DNA from: Nostoc sp. ATCC 53789
GTDB taxonomy: Bacteria; Cyanobacteriota; Cyanobacteriia; Cyanobacteriales; Nostocaceae
Reading direction: 5' to 3'
DNA: 64,000 nt
Assembly: GCF_009873495.1 (NCBI RefSeq)
Contig: NZ_CP046703.1
Coordinates: 248,001-312,000, forward strand
Program-made: the position numbers and the translations under genes
In this document: positions 58,372 through 64,000 of the stretch, piece after piece
Layout of the letters: each line of letters starts with the position of its first letter
Numbering within the stretch: position 1 is the stretch's first letter
The notes under the pieces: model-generated
The model's database searches: none
What the model was told of the DNA's origin: nothing
Seen by the model: the letters and a program-made list of their open reading frames with translations, nothing else

Positions 58372-59205
58372 TTATTTTGAGGCTAGGCTAATGAGCATTT
58401 TTTCAAAAATCCTCAACACAGGCTCTTCTCCATTGTCTCTAGTGAAAATAGCATAATTTGGGTGAGAATTGATTTCAATTAACCAATATTGGTTATCTCG
58501 ATCTAACACTATATCTAAACCACCATAATCAATATCTAATTCTTCAAAAATTGGTTTAGCAAAATTAGCAATCTCTGACAATATTTGTGGATCATTGATA
58601 GACTTGGCTTTCGCCCCATCCCAGTGAAGAGGGCTGAGGTTGCCTGCAAATTTTGCATTAGTTATATCTTTTTCATAGAGTAGAACTAACTCTTTATTTA
58701 AAAAAACGGCTCTATACTCAGATTTTATGTGAATAAATTCCTGAGCGATCGCAACGTAGTCATACTTTTTATTATTAATATTAAAAATCTCTTTTAAAGC
58801 AGTTTCAACTTCATCTGTATTCTGACATAAAAAAACGTTATGTCCACTTGAGCCAGAATTACGTTTAACAATTACAGGCGTTTCAAAGGTTTTTTTTATT
58901 TCTAATATAATATCTTCAAAACTTGGAAATTTTAAGTAAATCTTATATTGCAGGTCACAAAAAGGGGAAAGAAAACCTACTGTCCGAGGAAGTTTAACTT
59001 TGTTCTTTAAAATATGGTAAGTATATTCTTTGTCTTTAATGATTTGTGCTACTGCTTGATTTATTATTGGAGTACTATAATTACAAAAAAAATGTTGTTT
59101 ATTATTCAGTTTTACTTTTACTAAGTTTTCAGTCGGATGAATAATTTCATAGCTGATATTTAAATTTTTACAAGCTTTGAGCAATAGCGAAAGGTTATCT
59201 AACAT
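58372..59205 (-). CDS. ATP-grasp ligase (RimK/D-Ala-D-Ala ligase-like)
   Basis: 277 residues and clearly richer in A and T than the genes around it. The ATP-grasp fold is visible: PVIVKRNSGSSGHNVFLCQN (phosphate-binding Gly/Ser loop), YVAIAQEFIHIKSEYRAVFL, ELDIDYGGLDIVLDRDNQYW and LIEINSHPNYAIFTRDNGEE, with E and N as metal ligands. The N-terminal domain is short and does not match a named substrate domain. Members ligate a carboxylate to an amine or thiol; amino-acid or peptide tailoring is possible, but no precursor-peptide gene is next to it. The length is shorter than RimK or cyanophycin synthetase. Odd base composition suggests transfer. Confidence 0.8.
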   Translation of the reverse strand: MLDNLSLLLKACKNLNISYEIIHPTENLVKVKLNNKQHFFCNYSTPIINQAVAQIIKDKEYTYHILKNKVKLPRTVGFLSPFCDLQYKIYLKFPSFEDIILEIKKTFETPVIVKRNSGSSGHNVFLCQNTDEVETALKEIFNINNKKYDYVAIAQEFIHIKSEYRAVFLNKELVLLYEKDITNAKFAGNLSPLHWDGAKAKSINDPQILSEIANFAKPIFEELDIDYGGLDIVLDRDNQYWLIEINSHPNYAIFTRDNGEEPVLRIFEKMLISLASK

Positions 59206-59249
59206 AAATAGTTGAAGCTAAACGTCAAAATTACGAATTACGAATTATT

Positions 59250-60104
59250 TTAGCTTGTTGTTTGCCGTTTAAAAATCACCATTTCAGTACCGACAACTGG
59301 GTTACGCGCTATCAGCTTATCTTGGGAGTCAATAATTTCTAGATGGGTAAAATCAAGTTCTTGAGAACGTTGTAATATCTCCGCAGCTAGTTTGTCCTGC
59401 TGAGATTCTTTGAGAGTGTACCAATCATCACTAATTTTGACAGTCAAGTTACTCGTGCGGAAATTAGCTTGAATTGACTTTATCAGACCAGAGGCAATGC
59501 GATCGCTAATTTCGGCTACCTGATTTTCAATAGCCGCAATCAAAGCTTGTTCTGGTGTTAATTCTATAGCTGGTGTCGGTGTTGGCGTTGGGGTGGGAAT
59601 TGTTTCAGGTTCCGGTTCTGGCGGCGTAATTTCCTCTGGTGGCTGTGGCGGCTGTGGTTCTGGTACAACTGACTCCGGTGGGGTAGTTATCGTTGGTGTC
59701 GGTGCAGGAACCTCTTCAACAGGTGGAATTATTGCTATTTCAGTAGGTTTACCAGTAAAGACAGTCGTAGTTGTCCAAACAAGAATTACAGCAATTCCAG
59801 CAACAATTCCCGTCAAAGCTGTATCTGATAACTTTGTTGACAAATTTGATGGCAAAAACAAGCGGATTGTCCTTAACAGTCCACCCCATCGCAACTGAAG
59901 CTGTTGTAAAAAGCCTGGTGTTTCCTCAGTACCCGGTGGGGGTGCTGTCTCCAGTTTATCCACCGTTGTTTCTAAAACCCCAATCGTCCCTCGGAGAACT
60001 TGGATAATTTTAGCCTTCCAAAATGGCTGAACTCTCTGGTAAGGTTTTTGGGGAGGTTGATTTACCTGTTCATCCGTCGGTTTTGACTGATTGTCTTGTG
60101 ACAT
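59250..60104 (-). CDS. Membrane protein with Pro/Thr/Glu-rich periplasmic linker
   Basis: 284 residues. A charged N-terminus (about 1-90) with PYQRVQPFWKAKIIQVLRGT precedes one membrane helix (about 96-116, GIVAGIAVILVWTTTTVF). Then a long Pro/Glu/Thr linker (ITPPEPEPETIPTPTPTPTP) leads to a globular C-terminus (about 185-284, ALIAAIENQVAEISDRIASG and SIQANFRTSNLTVKISDDWY and LDFTHLEIIDSQDKLIARNP). The linker could span peptidoglycan. The C-terminal part is conserved-looking, but I do not recognise the family. A similar opening (FWKAKIIQVLRGTIGVLE) is known to me from other Nostoc proteins. It is 44 bp from the ATP-grasp gene on the same strand. Confidence 0.7.
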   Translation of the reverse strand: MSQDNQSKPTDEQVNQPPQKPYQRVQPFWKAKIIQVLRGTIGVLETTVDKLETAPPPGTEETPGFLQQLQLRWGGLLRTIRLFLPSNLSTKLSDTALTGIVAGIAVILVWTTTTVFTGKPTEIAIIPPVEEVPAPTPTITTPPESVVPEPQPPQPPEEITPPEPEPETIPTPTPTPTPAIELTPEQALIAAIENQVAEISDRIASGLIKSIQANFRTSNLTVKISDDWYTLKESQQDKLAAEILQRSQELDFTHLEIIDSQDKLIARNPVVGTEMVIFKRQTTS

Positions 60105-60239
60105 GGAACTTTCACCAAAAGCAGCGAATCAAAGACAAACAACGTACATTATTACTGGTGCTGCCTTCTTTTGCCTTAATGTATCACTTCATTGCTCATT
60201 GTTTCCGCTAAACTGACTATTTATCAAATTTGGTGAATT

Positions 60240-61157
60240 ATGAACTTAAAACGCCGTCAATTTTTATTTTTAAGTAGCTTCAGCGCCATTAGTACGGGAT
60301 TTTTAGCCTGGATGTTAACTAATCAAAATCATCAAAGTGCTGATATTACCGATTCAACTACAGCTATAGCCGCCAACCCAGTCAAAAAAGACTTGTTATT
60401 ACGTTTTGTATCTGTGGCTGATACGGGGACTGGGGCTAGAGGACAGTATGCTGTGGCTGGGGCAATGAATGCCTATCACAAACAAAATCCTTATGATTTA
60501 GTTGTTTTAGCTGGAGACAATATTTACAATAACGGCGAAATTGAAAAAATTAGTGCAGTTTTTGAGCGTCCTTATCAACCTTTGCTGAAACAAGGCGTGA
60601 GATTCCACGCTTGTTTAGGTAATCACGATATTCGTACCGCCAATGGCGATCCACAAGTCAAGTATGCTGGCTTTAATATGAAGGGACGTTACTATACATT
60701 TCGCCGGGGAACTGTGCAATTTTTTGCTTTAGATACTAACAGTAATGCTGATTGGAAAAACCAGTTACCTTGGTTAGAAAAAGAATTAAGTATTAGTAAT
60801 GCTCCTTGGAAAGTGGTATTTGGTCATCATCCAATTTATTCATCAGGTCAGTATGGGAGTAATCCAGATTTTATTAAAACTTTTACTCCGCTATTTAAAA
60901 AATACGGCGTTCAACTTTATATCAATGGTCACGAACACAATTATGAACGCACACGTGCTATTGATGGGACAACTTATTTAATTTGTGGTGCAGGTGCTGG
61001 TAATCGTCCTGTAGGGCGTTCTGAGTGGACAGGGTATTCTACTAGTGATTTAAGTTTTGCCTCTTATGAAGTGTATAAAGATAGAATAGAAATAAGTGCG
61101 ATCGCTACTAATAATCGCGTATTTGATAAAGGTATTATTCAATTAAAATCAGCCTAA
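60240..61157 (+). CDS. Tat-exported metallophosphoesterase (purple acid phosphatase-like)
   Basis: 305 residues. MNLKRRQFLFLSSFSAISTG is a twin-arginine-type signal (KRRQFL), so it is likely periplasmic and folded before export. The calcineurin-like domain shows the metal ligands in order: SVADTGTGARGQYAVAGAM (D), VLAGDNIYNNGE (D), ACLGNHDIRTANGD (NH), GHHPIYSSGQYG (H) and YINGHEHNYERTR (GHxH). This is the purple acid phosphatase-like group, which needs a Fe-metal pair. Likely hydrolyses phosphomonoesters for phosphate scavenging. A GAF gene follows with only 4 bp between them. Confidence 0.9.
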   Translation: MNLKRRQFLFLSSFSAISTGFLAWMLTNQNHQSADITDSTTAIAANPVKKDLLLRFVSVADTGTGARGQYAVAGAMNAYHKQNPYDLVVLAGDNIYNNGEIEKISAVFERPYQPLLKQGVRFHACLGNHDIRTANGDPQVKYAGFNMKGRYYTFRRGTVQFFALDTNSNADWKNQLPWLEKELSISNAPWKVVFGHHPIYSSGQYGSNPDFIKTFTPLFKKYGVQLYINGHEHNYERTRAIDGTTYLICGAGAGNRPVGRSEWTGYSTSDLSFASYEVYKDRIEISAIATNNRVFDKGIIQLKSA

Positions 61158-61161
61158 TTAT

Positions 61162-61695
61162 ATGACTCAGCAAGACTTTCCTGCTGCAATCAAAAATATC
61201 GTAGAATCATCTCAAGAACCAGATGCTTTATTTTCTGCACTATTGGCAGCTGTAGGCGATTTTTTACAGGCTGATAGATGTTTTCTATGCCTGCACAATC
61301 CACAGAATAATCTTAGTAGAGTTGCCTTTTGTTGGATTCGCACTCCAGATGTACCTACCGTCTATAATGAAGAATGGGCAGCACAACCACCATCTTTAGC
61401 AGATGAAGATCCGATGTTTGCGGCTGCACTACGTGCCGAACCTTCAATTTTTATAGAAGATGTGGAAACTGCTGATTCTCAGATTTTAAATCGGGAATTT
61501 GAACAGGAAAATTTTGGACATCGCGCCTTGATTCATGCCCATATCCGCCAGGATGGTCAACTCTGGGGAATTTTACAACCATGCATTTTTGATCATCCCA
61601 GAATTTGGACTGAATATGAACAAGTGGTGATTAACAATCTTGTCGAAAAAATTACACCTCTTGCAGTTGATTATGTCAAATCTGCTTTTGATTAG
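61162..61695 (+). CDS. Stand-alone GAF domain protein
   Basis: 177 residues forming essentially one GAF domain. Typical features are ALLAAVGDFLQADRCFLCLH at the N-terminus, VPTVYNEEWAAQPPSLADED and HRALIHAHIRQDGQLWGILQ near 135. At the site where phytochrome-type GAFs bind bilin there is no Cys (LNREFEQENFGHRALIHAHI), so it is not a classical photoreceptor. The gene starts 4 bp after the phosphatase stop, hence probably the same transcript, which suggests it may sense or signal something connected to that step. No output domain is attached. Confidence 0.8.
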   Translation: MTQQDFPAAIKNIVESSQEPDALFSALLAAVGDFLQADRCFLCLHNPQNNLSRVAFCWIRTPDVPTVYNEEWAAQPPSLADEDPMFAAALRAEPSIFIEDVETADSQILNREFEQENFGHRALIHAHIRQDGQLWGILQPCIFDHPRIWTEYEQVVINNLVEKITPLAVDYVKSAFD

Positions 61696-61748
61696 TTGTA
61701 GGCTGGGCATTACCCACCAAGTAAATTACATTCAGCGTTATTAAAACT

Positions 61749-63008
61749 ATGAAAGTCAAGCGCCTGAAAATGCAATCCTTCCGTGGAATCGGCGATTTGA
61801 CGCTTGAGTTCGATGAAGCAGAGCCAACAGTATTTATTGGTATCAACGGCGTAGGTAAATCGAGTATTATTGATTGCCTTGCTATTCTTCTATCGCGTTT
61901 TACTAGCTCGATTCAACACTCAACATCTTCGGGAAGAGTCTTTAGGGAGGAAGACATCACTAATGGGCAAAAGGAAACACATAACGAAATCACTGTTTCA
62001 TTGAATTCTGAAGAAGCAATATGGTCTCTAACCAAGGTACATAAAGGATTAAGCAAAGATACTAACACTAACCTGTCAGCCATAACAAAGGTTGCTGAAA
62101 ATATCAAAAAAGATTTATATATATCTAATCAATTAAATATTCCTATCTTAGTTTATTATTCCACCAATCGTGCAGTGTTGGATATTCCTTTGAAGATTCG
62201 CACAAAACATTCATTTGAACAAATAGATGTATATGAAAATGCACTTACAGGAGTAGGAAGTGAGTTTAGAATCTTCTTTGAATGGTTTAAAAAGCAAGAA
62301 GATTTAGAGAATGAGTTACGCCTGGAAGGTAATTCTAGTTATCGAGATAGGCAATTAGAATCAGTCAGGCAAGCCATTTCTTCATTAATACCGAGTTTTT
62401 CTAATTTACGCGTGCGTCGTTCACCGCTAATGAGAATGACTGTGCAAAAACAAGGTAAAGAACTCATAGTTAATCAGCTATCTGATGGGGAGAAATGCTT
62501 GCTGGCAATGGTGGGAGATTTAGCAAGACGATTAGCGATCGCAAACCCTAGTTTACCAGATCCACTCCAAGGCAGTGGCGTTGTTTTAATTGATGAAATT
62601 GAACTACATCTACATCCTAAATGGCAACGAGAAATTATTCCTGCTTTGACAAGAACATTCCCCAATTGTCAATTTATTGTCACCACCCATTCTCCTCAAG
62701 TAATTAGCCAAGTCAAGCCGGAAGGAATTTATATTCTAGAAAAAACAGACGAAGGTGTTGTTGCTAAAAGGCCAGAAAGTTCCTTTGGGAGAGATAGCAA
62801 TCGAATACTAGAAGACCTCATGGGTGTTCCAGCACGTCCACAAGAAATTAAAGATCGTTTACATGAGTTGTTTAGACTCATTGATGAGGGTAATCTTGAT
62901 GGTGCTAGGCAATTATCTCAGGAAATTGCTGATATTATTGGACAAGATGAACCAGAATTAGTAAAAGCAAGTGTATCTATTCGACGCAAAGAGATTTTGA
63001 AACGGTGA
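61749..63008 (+). CDS. ptuA: PtuA-like AAA ATPase of a Septu anti-phage system
   Basis: 419 residues. Walker A GINGVGKSS at 31-39, an ABC-like signature LSDGEKCLL at 244-252, Walker B GVVLIDEIELHLHP (277-290) and an H-loop TTHSPQVIS (312-320). The opening KVKRLKMQSFRGIGDLTLEF and the C-terminal GVPARPQEIKDRLHELFRLI are typical of the overlapping-nuclease/ATPase type in Septu. Septu PtuA hexamerises and, with PtuB, cleaves phage DNA when the ATP pool changes; this is known from other bacteria. The next gene overlaps by 4 bp and encodes the HNH partner. No reverse transcriptase is nearby, so it is stand-alone Septu rather than retron-associated. Confidence 0.88.
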   Translation: MKVKRLKMQSFRGIGDLTLEFDEAEPTVFIGINGVGKSSIIDCLAILLSRFTSSIQHSTSSGRVFREEDITNGQKETHNEITVSLNSEEAIWSLTKVHKGLSKDTNTNLSAITKVAENIKKDLYISNQLNIPILVYYSTNRAVLDIPLKIRTKHSFEQIDVYENALTGVGSEFRIFFEWFKKQEDLENELRLEGNSSYRDRQLESVRQAISSLIPSFSNLRVRRSPLMRMTVQKQGKELIVNQLSDGEKCLLAMVGDLARRLAIANPSLPDPLQGSGVVLIDEIELHLHPKWQREIIPALTRTFPNCQFIVTTHSPQVISQVKPEGIYILEKTDEGVVAKRPESSFGRDSNRILEDLMGVPARPQEIKDRLHELFRLIDEGNLDGARQLSQEIADIIGQDEPELVKASVSIRRKEILKR

Positions 63009-63640
63009 AATATATCAAAAAAAGTGAGGAGCCAGAAAGTTTTACTAATTGGAAAAATTTAGCAAATGAGGATTGGCAGCCAACTTGGGGCGACTTCAGC
63101 AAACCACAAAAAACCGATGTACATAATTCCTTGTTGCAAGAGCAAGGTTTTATTTGCTGTTACTGTGGAAGACGGATTAATACTGATGATAGCCATTTTG
63201 AACATTTAAAGCCAAGAACAACTTATCCTCAATTAGCGCTAGAATACACAAATATACTGGCATCATGCCAAAAAGATACAGTACGCAAAGAACCTCTCCA
63301 TTGTGGGAAAATAAAAGATAAATGGTACGATGACAATCTGATGATTTCACCTCTAGATGTCAACTGTGCTGAGTTCTTTAGGTACACTGATGATGGCCAG
63401 ATTTTGGCGACAAATCATTCAGAAAAGCAATTAGCTGCTGAAACAACAATTGATAAACTCGCACTCAATATTGACAAGCTGAAAAATTTACGTGCAAAAT
63501 CTGTTGAGCCAATATTGGAAATTATTAATACGATTACAGAGGAAGAGAGACAAGACTTAATTCTAGGCTTCAGTGAAACTGATTCTCAAGGATATTACGA
63601 AGAGTTTTACGCTGCGATTATCTATTTACTAAAAAATTAG
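63005..63640 (+). CDS. ptuB: PtuB-like HNH nuclease of a Septu system
   Basis: 211 residues from GTG 63005, which overlaps the ptuA stop by 4 bp (GTGA), so translation is coupled. The nuclease motif is in the N-terminal third: CCYC (51-54), HFEHLKP (64-70) with the catalytic His, then N83 and C88 in YTNILASCQ. The two CxxC-type clusters and HNH placement fit the TIGR02646-like family used by PtuB and by retron effectors. The C-terminal half (about 110-211) is helical and acidic. It is the effector that cleaves nucleic acid; PtuA controls it. It ends 74 bp before the ABM gene. Confidence 0.88.
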   Translation: MKYIKKSEEPESFTNWKNLANEDWQPTWGDFSKPQKTDVHNSLLQEQGFICCYCGRRINTDDSHFEHLKPRTTYPQLALEYTNILASCQKDTVRKEPLHCGKIKDKWYDDNLMISPLDVNCAEFFRYTDDGQILATNHSEKQLAAETTIDKLALNIDKLKNLRAKSVEPILEIINTITEEERQDLILGFSETDSQGYYEEFYAAIIYLLKN

Positions 63641-63714
63641 TCTTAATGGCGTAGCCCGTTGTAGACATCACATTATACTAAATAACATTAGCTTAATACT
63701 CACTGTAAAACTAT

Positions 63715-64000
63715 ATGATTCTTGAGGCAGTGATGCTTCCTGTTAAACCTGGTCTAAAATCCGATTTTGAAGCTGCTTTCAAAAAAGCTTCTAAAATTAT
63801 TTCCTCAATGGACGGATATTTATCACATGAATTGCATAGATGTATAGAAGTCGAAGGAAAATATTTATTACTTGTAAAATGGGAAACTTTAGAATCTCAT
63901 ACTGTAGGATTTAGAAGTTCTACTGAGTATCAAGAGTGGAAAAAACTTCTGCATCATTTTTATGAGCCATTTCCCACTGTTGAACACTTTGAAGAAATTG
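63715..64000 (+). CDS. Antibiotic-biosynthesis monooxygenase (ABM) fold protein, 3' end outside window
   Basis: 95 codons are seen from ATG 63715 and the frame continues past the edge. MILEAVMLPVKPGLKSDFEA is the usual start, followed by ISSMDGYLSHELHRCIEVEG, LLLVKWETLESHTVGFRSST and YQEWKKLLHHFYEPFPTVEH. The ferredoxin-like single ABM module typically forms homodimers and, in different members, acts as a cofactor-free monooxygenase, haem-degrading enzyme or has unknown function. A His pair (LHHF) is near the C-terminal helix. There is no clear ribosome site upstream. Confidence 0.88.
   Translation, partial: MILEAVMLPVKPGLKSDFEAAFKKASKIISSMDGYLSHELHRCIEVEGKYLLLVKWETLESHTVGFRSSTEYQEWKKLLHHFYEPFPTVEHFEEI

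Noticed and set aside
59593..59898. Gly/Val-rich frame opposite the Pro-rich membrane protein
   Set aside because: Antisense reading of the Pro/Thr/Glu linker codons.
61696..61748. Retron msr-msd or RT belonging to the PtuA/PtuB pair
   Set aside because: Only 53 bp lie before ptuA and the preceding gene is a GAF protein; no reverse transcriptase exists in the window.

Overview
The window reads as chromosomal DNA of a filamentous, heterocyst-type cyanobacterium close to Nostoc. The evidence is the very frequent HIP1 octamer (GCGATCGC) and the short heptanucleotide-type tandem repeats in almost every intergenic gap. The gene set agrees: a ClpR/ClpP pair, a sigC-furA-peptidoglycan-binding block as I recall it from Anabaena PCC 7120, a CobN cobaltochelatase, and many cyanobacterial conserved hypotheticals. 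There is no rRNA, CRISPR array, prophage or transposase gene. One tRNA-Pro is present.

Layout. 1-2.0 kb: the 5' part of an AI-2E/PerM-type membrane protein, a small membrane protein and a frameshifted Uma2-type nuclease gene. 2.4-11.6 kb: a two-partner secretion pair (ShlB/FhaC-like transporter plus haemagglutinin-like exoprotein), a receiver-histidine kinase, an SDR protein with an inserted CIA30 domain, and an S66 LD-carboxypeptidase. Three same-oriented copies of a MITE-like hairpin element with G-rich 9-bp repeats lie between these genes. 11.7-21.5 kb: an FAD-dependent dehydrogenase, an old yellow enzyme, a THUMP RNA methyltransferase, galU, hemW, a PIN-TRAM protein, an Rpn-type nuclease and a VOC protein. 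22-28.8 kb: an esterase-like phytase protein, two tandem VWA proteins, clpR-clpP and a J-domain protein. 29-38.5 kb: lipoproteins and small membrane proteins, a pentapeptide-repeat protein, tyrA, a DUF3122 protein, the relic of an ABC permease and a polysaccharide deacetylase.

38.7-44.1 kb is one 1798-codon TamB-like gene. 45.5-51.8 kb holds tRNA-Pro(CGG), lipA, gpsA, sigC, furA and a convergent peptidoglycan-binding gene. In Anabaena the last arrangement produces the antisense alpha-furA RNA. 51.8-56.1 kb is cobN, whose reading frame contains five separate blocks of repetitive DNA, including eight 42-bp units, and stays open. 56.2-61.7 kb: a GAF histidine kinase with a possible vestigial bilin-binding cysteine, an AT-rich ATP-grasp gene, a Pro-rich membrane protein, a Tat-type metallophosphoesterase and a GAF protein. 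61.7-63.6 kb: a stand-alone Septu-type anti-phage pair (PtuA ATPase, PtuB HNH nuclease). The window ends inside an antibiotic-biosynthesis-monooxygenase-fold gene.

The main theme outside ordinary housekeeping genes is repeat invasion. At least six families of small palindromes, short tandem repeats and MITE-like elements occupy intergenic space, and some enter coding sequence in frame. The best candidates for undescribed biology are the G-rich hairpin element and the repeat-built insertion domains of CobN.
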